DNA from: Linyphia triangularis
Lineage: Eukaryota; Arthropoda; Arachnida; Araneae; Linyphiidae
Direction of reading: 5' to 3'
Length of the DNA: 64,000 nucleotides
Assembly: GCA_963978545.1 (NCBI GenBank)
Contig: OZ021731.1
Span: 54,299,242-54,363,241, forward strand
Positions 45,586 through 55,690 of this stretch are shown here, in pieces. The notes under the pieces were generated by a model that saw only the letters and a list, made by a program, of their open reading frames with translations, searched no databases and had not been told where the DNA came from. The translations under genes and the position numbers were made by a program. Each line of letters starts with the position of its first letter. Position 1 is the first letter of the stretch.

Positions 45586-46917
45586 GGGTATTTGACACCA
45601 TCAACAAATAATTACCAAATGCGGCATATACATAGTATTTAACGAAATAATAATAATGCAAGCATTTTTTACTCGAAATAATTGCTCAAATTTTTATAAA
45701 TCGAATTCTAAAAAATGGTTTTCTGAGCGCTTCGTCATGTGACCAGAAACGATCGCTTAAACTCCTCCCAGAATGTGACGTCAGTATTGTGGAGTGGAAG
45801 TTTGTGAACAAACAACTTCATACGTTTATTTTTAAGCTTGGTTCGTCTTTCTTCCTACTTTATGATTAATTATGACCATTAAAGGTGAATTTTAGGAAAT
45901 ATTTATTTAAAGAAGCTTTATTGGAAAAATGTATAACAGTTTCGTAAAGGCAGACAGTTTAAATTTACCCAAAATAGACGCATTGATGGTGGGTTCTTTT
46001 TCAAATCAAGCGCAGAGTTTTTTTTTTCTACAGTGTTTAGAAATGTTAAAACATCTGTGTAGATAAATAAATCGCCCTGTTATTATAATTTGTAGAACAA
46101 GAACTACACACTATCACAGTTATAATAATTATAAAAACATAAGCAAAATTATTAGCGATTAAAATAATCGGCTGAACACTGAATCGGAAACCTTTTCAAC
46201 TTTCAAAGTAAAAGTCCGGTGTAATAATCTTGTTAACGAACTAATTTTTGACTTTGAAACTTGGATCATACCTTCTCCTATGATGATCAAACCCAAAAAT
46301 GTTGAAAAAAACATTACTTCAATTTATTTTGATTTTATTCATTGTGTACCACATCACCTAGCAGAAAAGGGTGAATCGGAATACTAGTTATAATTTATGT
46401 CTGATCTTATTTAAACATTTACAGGGTAAAAAACAAAACAAGTATTAATGCATTGAAGTGAATAGGAACACAAGATTACCATAAAAAAATGCCATAATAA
46501 AAATCCGCCATAACTTGGAGCGGTTTTATGCAGACAATTCTTGGCGCAAAATCCTCTACATGTCAAAAATTGGAAGTTTTACCCAAATTAGTGTTCAGCT
46601 GTTAATTGAAGTACTTGTACAGTGGGGTACAACACAGTATCGATAAGAAATTTCCTCGAACAAAATCAAAAGGAAAATAACCCATTACGGCTACACAATC
46701 TCGCTTGAAACTCATTCGCGATGCTGTTTTTGCAATGTTGACGTCACACTATCAGATGGATTTTTGAGCAGCGTTTTAGGGGCGGGGCTTCTGCTTGCAT
46801 TTTAAAATGCGGTTTTTGGCGCTTTGCGGCATTATTTTGGAAAAAGAAAAAATACGTGTCTTTTATTTTGAGCATATGCTTTATTTAAAACATATTTTGA
46901 AAATTTGTCAAATACCC
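45586..46917. mobile_element. TA-flanked 1.33-kb element, copy B (uninterrupted)
   Basis: The same termini as copy A (GGGTATTTGACA) with flanking TA. The two copies are separated only by TA-T-TA at 45581-45585. It retains uninterrupted sequence at the two sites where copy A carries a MULE and a Helitron. It is about 95% similar to copy A by eye. The short frame at 46795-46986 crosses its right end and is not a gene. Confidence 0.88.
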
Positions 46918-46919
46918 TA

Positions 46920-47340
46920 TTGGCGTATTAATTGTATGCGAAACGATACTAGGAGTGTGGGTTTTATTGTCTGCCAAAACTTGTAATCGACTACAATAAC
47001 CACATTTAAAAATAAATTAAAATTTTAAAATTCCATTAGCCAATCACATTTCACAATCAGCTGCTTTCCACCCTTCAGACAATGAGAAGAAAAGCGGCAT
47101 GTGACGACGCCATCAAAAACAAATTCTTGTTAAATCCTCGTTCTTGTTGATCTGATAAAACATGTGATTCTAGCAAACGCACTATTACGTGACATCGTTT
47201 GAATACTTCAAAATTAATTCTTTTCACAAGTGTGACGAAAACATTCAGAGACAAACGAAAACTAATCTCTGAATATTTTGCTTTTATTAAAAATTGATTT
47301 GAACCACGAACCTGCTTTTTCCAAATAATTTGTCCTTAGT
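46920..47340 (+). promoter_or_regulatory. Putative promoter/5' region of the 627-codon gene
   Basis: It contains a CCAAT box (AGCCAATCA, about 47038-47046), a CRE-like GTGACGACG near 47102, and an ATTACGTGACAT at about 47184-47195. No TATA box sits at a convincing distance. Directly before the ATG the sequence CTTTTTCCAAATAATTTGTC followed by CTTAG resembles a splice acceptor. The ATG may therefore open a coding exon preceded by a 5' intron. An in-frame stop (47326-47328) precedes the ATG. Confidence 0.35.
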
Positions 47341-49224
47341 ATGTCTAAGATCATAAAAGATCAAGATATAATGAAAACAAATAAATTAAAACCAGAAATT
47401 ATGAGAGGAATTCATTCGGCTGAATCTTCTTCTAAGGACGGCAGTGCAAAGACTGCTTTTAAGTCAAGTGATTGGGAAAAAAACGAGCATAAGTGTGCGG
47501 ATTTGTCAATTCATGATAAATGTTCGGTCAAAGAAGATACATCACAATGCAAAATTTGCAATTGGGCAAGTTCTTTATCAAGCAAATCTAATGGAAGCAA
47601 GATTGGTTATTCGAAAGAAACGTCTAAGCCGATGGAAAAAGATATGGATAAAAAAAGCGAAAACTCAGAGTTTTCTGGTAAAATCATAAAAAATGAAAAA
47701 TGGCCTGTTACATGTTTAACTCCAAACAGAGCTAGTAATACTCTGAAAGGAATTGCTGAATTGCCCCAAAAGGAAATGGAAATGACTAGCGAGATTTTAA
47801 CGTTTTCATCAAAAAACCTCAAACATGTAAGTTGCACAGTAACCCGTACTACGCCGGATAGAGCTTGTAAAAGCAAAGTCACGAATTATAATGAAATTGC
47901 CAACATTCTGGAAGAAGAAAATGGATCATCTAGCAAAATCCCCACATATTCGAATGCAAGCGTGGAAAAAGTAATGTACCGTGCTACTCGTTGCACTCCT
48001 AGCAGAGCTTGTAAAAACAAGATGTCTAATATGAAACCAGGAGCAATTGAGTCGGGAAAAATAAATGAAATAGCTAACGAAAATTCAACGGATTCTGATG
48101 GAAACTTTACCCACCGTTCGACACCAAACAGAGTCTGTAACAACAAGACGTCCAATATGAAGCAAACAACTGGCAAGTCTGAACAGAAAATCAAAATGAC
48201 TAGCAAAAATCTAGCATTTTCTGATGGAGATATGGACAAAATAAATCCATCTCACTGTACTCCTAGCAGAGTATGCAAAAGCAATTTAACTCTTTTTCAG
48301 GAAACAACCGATCATCCGAAAAATAGCATTGAAATAACAAGAGAAAACCAATCTTCCGATGGAAATTTGGAAAAAGTAATGGGCGCTGCTACTCGCTGTA
48401 CTCCTAGCAGAGCTTGTAAAAACAAGATGTCTAATTTGAAACCAGAAGCCATTGAACAGGAAAAAATAATTGAAATAACTAACGAAAATTCAATAGTTTC
48501 TGATGGAAACTTCACTCACCGTTCGACACCAAACAGAGGCTTTAAAAACAAGACACTCGATTTGAAACAAACAACTGGTGAGCCAGAAAAAGACATTGAA
48601 GTGACTACCGAAAACCTAGCATTTTCTGATGGAAAGATGGACAAAATAAATCAATCTCGCTGTACTCCAAGCAGAGCAAGCAAAAACAAAATAAAGCTTT
48701 TTGAAAAAACTGTCTATCAGCCGGAAATAACTAGGCAAGAACCAGCCTCAATCACAGCGAATATGGGGCGACCAAAGGAATTGAGCTACGCAAAAGATAG
48801 CAGTTATCTCTCGAAAAGTAAACTCGCCGAAGTTGGCGATTTGCAACTGCTTACCTCGTCCATGGAAAATTTGAACTTCAGAAAAAATACTAACTTAGAC
48901 CGAAATAAGCATAAAGATGAGAATCGTTTAACAGTTGGCCTAAAAAAGCAAATTGAAAAGTACTGCGGCTCGTCTATTCCTACAGTGCAATTGATTAGAA
49001 TACCGTCTGATGCCAGTATAGTTGCAGAAAACGAAGATTTGGCAGCTGGGAAATTGAATACTCATTTTAAGTCAGGTGAAATTAGACGACCATTTAGCGA
49101 AAAGTCGTATAATTACCAAGTCAAAAATTCACCTTTCAAAAAATCGAATGATGATCTGAAACCAAATGCTGGAACAATGAGAAAGGTTTTTAAAGAGAAT
49201 TCCGATTTCGTTGAAAAGTTTTAA
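47341..49224 (+). CDS. Unknown 627-aa protein with eight TPxR repeats (possible CDK-substrate-like, KEN box)
   Basis: The only long non-transposon frame in the window. ATG has A at -3; the frame is bounded upstream by a stop at 47326. The protein is hydrophilic and rich in K, S, N, T and E, with no signal peptide or membrane segment, so it is probably disordered. Eight copies of a motif like (R/H)(C/S)TP(S/N)R(A/V)CKNK have their Thr at residues 127, 171, 219, 261, 307, 354, 396 and 442, a spacing of 42-48. Units 3-5 and 6-8 form a 135-residue duplication. Each unit fits the CDK consensus S/T-P-x-R/K; a further SPFK lies at 597-600 and a KEN tripeptide at 618-620. A Cys pair (CKIC, 70-73) occurs near the N-terminus. 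I recognise no family. Cell-cycle control is inference from short motifs only. Downstream, a poly(A) signal lies 400 bp after the stop. It could be one exon of a longer gene. Confidence 0.8.
   Translation: MSKIIKDQDIMKTNKLKPEIMRGIHSAESSSKDGSAKTAFKSSDWEKNEHKCADLSIHDKCSVKEDTSQCKICNWASSLSSKSNGSKIGYSKETSKPMEKDMDKKSENSEFSGKIIKNEKWPVTCLTPNRASNTLKGIAELPQKEMEMTSEILTFSSKNLKHVSCTVTRTTPDRACKSKVTNYNEIANILEEENGSSSKIPTYSNASVEKVMYRATRCTPSRACKNKMSNMKPGAIESGKINEIANENSTDSDGNFTHRSTPNRVCNNKTSNMKQTTGKSEQKIKMTSKNLAFSDGDMDKINPSHCTPSRVCKSNLTLFQETTDHPKNSIEITRENQSSDGNLEKVMGAATRCTPSRACKNKMSNLKPEAIEQEKIIEITNENSIVSDGNFTHRSTPNRGFKNKTLDLKQTTGEPEKDIEVTTENLAFSDGKMDKINQSRCTPSRASKNKIKLFEKTVYQPEITRQEPASITANMGRPKELSYAKDSSYLSKSKLAEVGDLQLLTSSMENLNFRKNTNLDRNKHKDENRLTVGLKKQIEKYCGSSIPTVQLIRIPSDASIVAENEDLAAGKLNTHFKSGEIRRPFSEKSYNYQVKNSPFKKSNDDLKPNAGTMRKVFKENSDFVEKF
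47950..48759 (+). repeat. 405-bp in-frame tandem duplication within the 627-codon gene
   Basis: Positions about 47950-48354 and 48355-48759 align codon for codon. Each holds three TPxR units (Thr codons starting 47995, 48121, 48259 versus 48400, 48526, 48664; each pair exactly 405 bp apart). DNA identity is high around the TPSRACKNKMSN segment and lower between units. Confidence 0.85.
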
Positions 49225-49623
49225 GTAGTTGGAAAGCTCAGTAAATCCAAACAGATTGAAGTATAGCTTCATATCAATAATATTATTTACAATCTATGAA
49301 GTTTTGACTTTTTGGTTTATAACAAAGAATTTCAAAGTAAATTTTTATTTACATTGCAAACAAATTCCAAGAGACGGTATTTATGTGTTTTGGAAATGCT
49401 TAGAAATTCTTGAAAAGTGTATTTTTGTTTTAACTTGATCTTAAAATTTTTATTCACGCCACTAAACTTGGGACTAACGCAAAATGTTCTTTATTATTAT
49501 TATTTAGCACTGCAAAGATGTCATACTAAAACATTTCAAGAATCTACATTTATTTATCCAGTTTACGAAAATGTTTTAAATGATTCATTTGAATGTGAGA
49601 CTTTAAAAAAATTCTCACTTTAA

Positions 49624-49629
49624 AATAAA
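49624..49629 (+). promoter_or_regulatory. Candidate poly(A) signal AATAAA
   Basis: AATAAA is followed about 20 bp later by TGTGTTTTATT, a plausible GT-rich downstream element. It would give the 627-codon gene a 3' UTR of about 400-420 nt. Small open frames at 49229-49438 and 49417-49623 would fall in this UTR. Confidence 0.5.
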
Positions 49630-49935
49630 ATATAACTAATATAAAATGTGTTTTATTACTTAATAAATATACTTTTTAAATTGTAGTTTATTTGTGTAGG
49701 TTAGTTGGTTGATTGCTTTTTATGGCATAAGAGCCTAAGCTGAGCCAAACATTCGTTTCTTGCGAATTAAACACTATCAAAGACTTAAAATATCGAAAAA
49801 CCCACAAAACTATTTGTTTAGGATACAGAAGCATACAGGATTAAGGTGATCGAACGTATTTGAAATTGATAAAAAAAAAAAAAAATTAAAGCGCCTTTTT
49901 GGGGTAAAACTTAAAAATATTGTTCTACCCCGGCA
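49630..49935. other. Intergenic; possible SINE tail
   Basis: GGTTAGTTGGTTGATTGC near 49700 resembles a reversed SINE tail with a diverged body. Nothing else is supportable. Confidence 0.35.
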
Positions 49936-50101
49936 GCATTTAAGCATTCCTCACACTGATTCAAACCATTATACAGAATAAGGCCGCGCCATTGATCAAT
50001 TTTCCTGTCAGTCTGCGAAGAAGTAACGCTCACTCAAAATGACGGCTACATGCTGAATGGGAAGTTGATAGTTCTAACAGAGAGTTCGTATTTTCTTCTA
50101 T

Positions 50102-50684
50102 ACTAAACTTCAACTTAACTAGACATCACTTAGACGATAGATCGTCACAGTGCTCATAGGTATTTAATCCATTTTGGCGGAGTGAAGACATAATTCTCGC
50201 CAAACCTTATAGCATTTTGTTCTCTACAGGGTTGTGGTTTGGCGAACATTATGCTTTCACGCCGTCAAAATGGATTAAATACCTATGAGCACTGTGACAA
50301 TCTATCGTCTAAGTGATGTCCATCGATATAGATAAACAACTGGATAGACTGCTTCATTGTCAATGCAAAGAGAAAAACGCGCCGGGGATTGCGAAGCTGG
50401 TGGGAAGATTAACCAATCACAGTTCACTTTTATAGTTGGATGGAAATGCGAAAAGCCTTGCAAAATGCTAGAGTATATATTTTTTTGCACATTATTACTA
50501 ATTAAGGTCTACTATTGACATTTCTGCTGTGTACAACCCAAAATTTTATTTTCAATCCTCGGCAATCCGTATTTTTTATCCCACCAACGGCATCTGGCAA
50601 CGGCTTCATTTTCCCAGCGTTAAGCAGTCTATCCAGTTGTTTATTTATATCGATGGTGATGTCTAGTTAAGTTGCAGTTTAGTT
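50102..50684. mobile_element. Foldback element with about 106-bp arms, right arm split by a MITE
   Basis: The left arm 50102-50207 is the near-perfect inverse of 50236-50320 joined to 50664-50684 (outer end ACTAAACT(T/G)CAACTTAACT; inner end at GCCAAACC). The loop is about 28 bp. The right arm is interrupted by the CATCG MITE at 50321-50655. A flanking TSD is not certain. Confidence 0.85.
50321..50655. mobile_element. MITE 'CATCG' with perfect 8-bp TSD, copy 2
   Basis: The 335-bp element is about 95% identical by eye to 4652-4987, with ends CATCGATATAGATAAACAAC and its inverse. The TSD GTGATGTC is perfect (50313-50320 and 50656-50663). Its insertion point inside the foldback arm is confirmed because the intact left arm carries GACATCAC only once. 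Confidence 0.93.
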
Positions 50685-50686
50685 TA

Positions 50687-53600
50687 GTCCAGGCAATTTG
50701 TGATTGAACATGAAAAAAATTGCAACAGAAGCTTTTTTAATTGATTTTTAATCAGTTATCATTACTGAACAACATATCCAAAATCGGACAAAACTGATCC
50801 ATGGGAACACCCCGAAAAACGAACTTCAAAATGACGGATTCCATGCCACATGATGGGGATGCCTAAGCGCAGTTTTTCCCGCTCAGCACCTCCTCAACCA
50901 TAATATTTTAATCACGGATGTTAGCTTTAATACAACAAAATGGTAGGTTATTGTGCTTAGAATTGAATGGATATTTTTAAAAAAGGAGGACATTACATTT
51001 CACAGGTAAGAAGGTATACAGGTACTGGTATACATGATGTATTTTAAATAATGAATATATCTTAAACAGTACATATCTTATATTGTTGCTTAAAAGTTTT
51101 TTAAAGTCAGAAAATGTTTCAGGAAAAAAAAACCTTTAATCGTTTTCTTTACTTTCATTATATTCATAACTGTTGTGGTTTTTACATCCATTGATTTGGC
51201 ATGTTCCACAAGCTGTTGAGCAGGGCAGGCCATTTGCATCCACATCGTAATGTAAAACAGATTTTTGTGCTGGAACATCGTATCATATTGAGTAAATAAT
51301 CTTGAGCTGATGGTAAGTCGCCGAGTATTGGGTAGTACGAGTAAGTTTTAACATACCAAGCCCATTCTTCTGGTTTGATTCTTTCTTTAGTATCTTTCCA
51401 TATATTTATTTATAAGTATGTTCGATAATTCGAAGAATCGGTCGGGGCAGACGTTTCAATGCAACAAATGATTTTGCTGTAGCTACCTTTGCTACTAACA
51501 TTTGAAGGCACAGTTAGTCTGTGCAATTTAAAAACAGGCAGTCGTAAAAAAGAAGCATTGCTTTTCTACCAGCGACAGTGATATATGAATGTTGACTTGA
51601 ATCAGAAAAAAATATTTTGCAACAGAGCGGAGCTCTGTCTCCTTCATCGTTTTGGCAAATGCTGAGGATTTCCCAATTGAAAAAATTCTGGATATGGTAT
51701 CGCAGCTCGTAAAAGCATGCAGACACAACAACAAATTGCAGCTTTCACGACCTAATATATATTGTATGATCATATACTGGCTTTGGAGTTGATCCATGTC
51801 TTATATAACTTCGATAATATAGCTTGAATCCCTTATCCTTGACGTGGTACAGGAGTAGAATCAGCAGATCGGTATCTTCTCCTATTATAATGGTATGACC
51901 GTGTTCTGAAAATGAAACTGCGGTACGTACAATGTCCAAATCAGCATTCCCATCTAAGTTACGAACAGTACAACCTTGTTTCTTCAGCAAGTCACTAATG
52001 ATGGCAATTAAGACTTGCTTGTTCTTTCCATTGGCTAGAAAATGTTCCTTTTTGCCAACGATCTTCATGCATGGGTTAAAATTAACATCTCTGTTGGTCT
52101 TTGCGTACAGTCGTCTGTGAGCCCCATCCTTGATTGTAGCCCAATGTAGCCATCAAAACAATGGCACCTTTTCCATATATTTTAAGAGTAAATTAAACAT
52201 ACGACATTGCAATGTTTTCGTAAGTGTTATTGTTGTACCACGAAATTCGATGTAAGAGAGATCCTCCATCCAAAATGTACCTTTCCGTACTTTCCACCTT
52301 GTCAGATTCTTCACCATCAAAATGTTTGGTGTATTTGACAACTGCTTCTGCTAACTGTGATTTGTCTGCTTTTCTCATTAGGATTTGGAATTCAAATAAT
52401 GCTGCAGGGTAAGCCCAAAGTTCATAACGCATGATACCAACAAGATTCATATCAGCACAAGTGGCAACAGACTTCATTCTTTCGAAAATTAGTGCTGGAA
52501 TGGATTTTAGTACATTGACAAGTGTTTTTTTTTAATGTCATTGCTGTCCCTCTTTTGTCTACTGTATCTCATTTCTGTGTGTTATTCACTAGTTTGCGAG
52601 GAAACCCCTGCATACTCTTCCATACTTAAATTTTAAATAGAACAAAAGAGCACGCAAAACAGCTATGTAGCCCTCTAATTTTCGATAAGTCCACTTTCTA
52701 TCGTTCGTTTTCCTCTGCTTTTCAGGTAACGCATAAGCATTTGCTCTATTATAGATCTGATTCAAGTTCATCTCATAATTTTTCACTTCTTATCACAAAT
52801 TTACCTTCCACAAACGTTTTATGAACCTTTGTATTTTCAGATAGTATAGTTGAAATTTTTTTGCAAGTATAGGTAGAGTGACTTGAGATAATTTATATGA
52901 CTCGCAGCTGGTTATTTTGGGGAGAATCTCAAGCATAGCATGTAAGTACAATTCCCAAGAACCTATCCTGTCAGCTGTTATCAAGGTTCGCACAACATTG
53001 ATCATTCGCTGGTATTCCAACCAAAGTTTAATTGTTCTTTAGGAAGATGGTAAATGATTCTTCTTTGTCTCCTAAGCAATCACAATCTGAGCCAAAGCAT
53101 CACACAGTTCTACGTCATTCTTTTTTTTATTTTTTTTTATCAGGTTGTAATATCATAGAACAGATCACAAATTTCCTTAACATGACCATGAAGTGATCTA
53201 TGTTCATCATGAGGAAAATACTCTTAAACCAGCAGGATACTTAGCGCAGCATCTACAATCATGTGTCTTCGTATCGCCTTGTAAACTGCTTTCCCGGTCA
53301 CGATGAGTAACACAGTATTTGATCTATAGATTTCTTGGAGCACCTCAAATAATATTGAGCCATTCAGGAGAGTAGCTTCAAGAAAATAACTAAAAACTAC
53401 GACTTAATATTATTTGTGGTCCTTTATTGAGTTAGAATGTATGTTTAGCTCATTTTCAAGTGTAATCGATGCTTCACTAATGTGACTTTGTCTTTAAACA
53501 CCGATACTCTAAAAACGAAAGCAGACAGAAAACACAAACCTGTACACCCATACCTACCTGTACCTGTATACTTTCTTATCTATTAAATGTTATGTCCTCC

Positions 53601-53909
53601 TTTCTTAAACAAGCTCCCTGCCATTCTAGGTACAATAACATACCATTTTACTGTGTTAAAGCTAACATCCGTGATTAAAATATCATGGTTGAGGAGGTGC
53701 TGAGCGGGAAAAACTACGCTTAGGCATCCCTATCATGTGGCATGGAATCCTTCATTTTGAAATTCGTTTTTCGGGGTGTTCCCATGGATCAATTTTGTCC
53801 GATTTTGGATATGTTGTTCAGCAATGATAACTGATTAAAAATCAATCAAAAAAGCTTCTGTTGCAATTTTTTTCATGTTCACTGTATTTTTAATTTAGTT
53901 TGCCTGGAC
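50687..53909. mobile_element. TA-flanked DNA element with long inverted repeats and a decayed gene
   Basis: Ends are GTCCAGGCAA with TA outside (50685-50686, 53910-53911). Inverted arms of about 300 bp (50710-51010 and 53570-53890) match closely, for example GCAACAGAAGCTTTTTTAAT and CACCTCCTCAACCATAATAT in the left arm. The interior holds a minus-strand pseudogene (51528-53020). The ends resemble those of 34270-35995, so they may belong to one family. The superfamily is not assigned. Confidence 0.75.
51528..53020 (-). pseudogene. Decayed gene of a metazoan multicopy family with FEN/PIN-like nuclease signature
   Basis: Five short minus-strand frames follow in order, broken by frameshifts and stops. 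First (53020-52793): YQRMINVVRTLITADRIGSW then a LHAMLEILP segment. Then 52786-52589; then 52477-52193 with YILDGGSLLHRISW. Then 52068-51745 with KQGCTVRNLDGNADLDIVRT and IIIGEDTDLLILL, and 51797-51528 with LHAFTSCDTISRIFSIGKS. I recognise these blocks, in this order, as a large uncharacterised family repeated in many animal genomes; the D-D-T-D and GCDT motifs resemble FEN/XPG-type nucleases. At least three breaks (about 52890, 52500-52190, 51770) make it inactive. Near 52890 the conserved continuation is in another frame. Confidence 0.6.
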
Positions 53910-54231
53910 TATTCGTTTGTTTTTGAAAATAATTTTACAAAAAAAAAAAAAAAAAGGAAGATATTGTTTTTATTACAAGCAACGTCAAATCATTGTATGA
54001 AAAAAAATCCTGTGTGGACGATTTTAACAGTATTACGACCAGCGCTGAATTCGACGAAGATTCTTATTAAATGGGAAAAGTTATGTTTGCTGGTATTTCT
54101 TATTTATGTAGCTTTTTTAATGAAGTTTGATGATTGTATAGTCGCACTAAGTTAGTTTGTGACTTCAAAATTGTAATATACTTATAAATAATTGTAAAAC
54201 TGACTTTTAATAATAATTAATTGAAAATTTG

Positions 54232-54421
54232 GGTACTTACGTATTAACGCCACTGCAGCTACAGATTTGGCGGTTTTTAAGTGCCGCCAATCTACACCTA
54301 AAATTTTTGCGATAAATCATAAAATTAAACCAAAAGCGTGCGAACAACAAGATAGCTCTTTATTGGCGGCACTTAAAAACCGCAAAATCTGTAGCTGCGG
54401 TGGCGTTAATACGTAAGTACC
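54232..54421. mobile_element. Foldback MITE with perfect 8-bp TSD and empty paralogous site
   Basis: The 190-bp element has GGTACTTACGTATTAACGCC ends and inverted arms of about 63 bp around a 65-bp loop. The TSD AAAATTTG is perfect (54224-54231 and 54422-54429). MULE copy A has the matching uninterrupted sequence near 40885-40900 (AAAATTTGAATAGTGG), confirming the insertion. Confidence 0.92.
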
Positions 54422-54559
54422 AAAATTTGAATAGCGGTGTCATCTATATGAACATTTTAACTAATCCCAATTTAGCTTTTATGAAATATTTTTACCATGT
54501 AAGAGTCGTGATAATTAATATTCAGTGAAGACGTTTTATGTAAAAAAATATTATTTTTC

Positions 54560-55690
54560 TTTTTAATCTGTCATTCGTGTATAGAACCCAGTCTTTGGCG
54601 CTTCGCTCGCAGGAAGGTTCATCGCTACGCAAAATCGATCTCGATTCGTTCGTTGAAAAGTTCATGGACACATAAACACAGGCTTATTTCACTCGTTAAA
54701 AGATTCATTGCTATGCAAGCATAGGCTCGCTTCGCTCACTGAAAGATTAAATGCAGCGTAAGCATAAGCTCGCATCACTCACTAAAATCTGATTGCTACG
54801 TAAAGATTTAATATTAGAAGCCTCTCCCTTGTCAAGAAAAAAAAAATTCCCCTTTAATATAATAATACAGCACCCCTTTAAAATTATTTTAGCACGTGTT
54901 AGTGGAAAGCAAAATTAGAAGGCTAAAACTACCTATGTTGAAACTTTCAGAGCTCTAGGCCAATTCGAAGACGTTTTTTGTGAAAATATTAATTAAAAAA
55001 TTAAAAAACAAATTAAAATTGTAACATTCTTTTTGTCGAAAGTCCAATTAGATGGCCAAAATTCTTGTGTTGAAAATCTCAGAAATGCAGCCCAATTACA
55101 AATCGTTTTGTAAAATATTTGTTAATTAATTAAAAAAAAATAATTTAAATTCTGTTTTTCAAAAATCCAATTAGAAGGCCACAATTATTTATGTTGAAAA
55201 TTTCAAAGCTGTAGCCCTATTTGAAATCGTTTTGTAATATATATATTAATTAATTAAAAATATTAATTAATAACGAACTGAACAAAAATTTAAATTTCTG
55301 TTTTTCAAAAGTCCAATTAAAAGGCTAAAACTACTTATGTTGAAAATTTCAGAGCTGTAGCCCTATTAGTAGTCGTTTTGTAAAATATTTATTAATTAAT
55401 TAAAAAAATTAATTAAAAAAGAACAAAATAAAAATTTAAAATTCTGTTTTTCAAAAGTCCAAAACTACTTATGTTGAAAATTTCAGAGCTGTAGCCCGAT
55501 TAGATATAGTTTTGTAACATATTTATTAATTAATTAAAAAAATAATTAAAAATGAACTAATTAAAATTTTAACTTTCTGTTTGTGATGCATAAAATTAGA
55601 ACGCCAAGACTACTTATGCTGAAAATTTCAGAGCTCTAGGTTTCTATAGATCCACAGACAGACAGATACACAGCTTGTTTTATTATTATA
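54560..55690 (+). repeat. Composite repeat with tandem monomers (copy R2)
   Basis: The same architecture as 2617-3573: a CGCTTCGCTCGCAGGAAGG left part, then about five monomers with CCAATTAGAAGGCCA and TTTCAGAGCTGTAGCCCTAT, and a GACAGACAG...CTTGTTTTATTATTATAG end. No coding potential. Confidence 0.75.

Noticed and set aside
47607..48515. Three antisense open frames (91, 117 and 67 codons) opposite the 627-codon gene
   Set aside because: They follow the periodicity of the sense-strand repeats and are shadows of it.
49417..49623. 68-codon frame ending just before the poly(A) signal, preceded by a TTATTATTTAG acceptor-like site
   Set aside because: It could be an alternative last exon of the 627-codon gene, but there is no matching donor in the coding exon that I trust and no sequence conservation to test.
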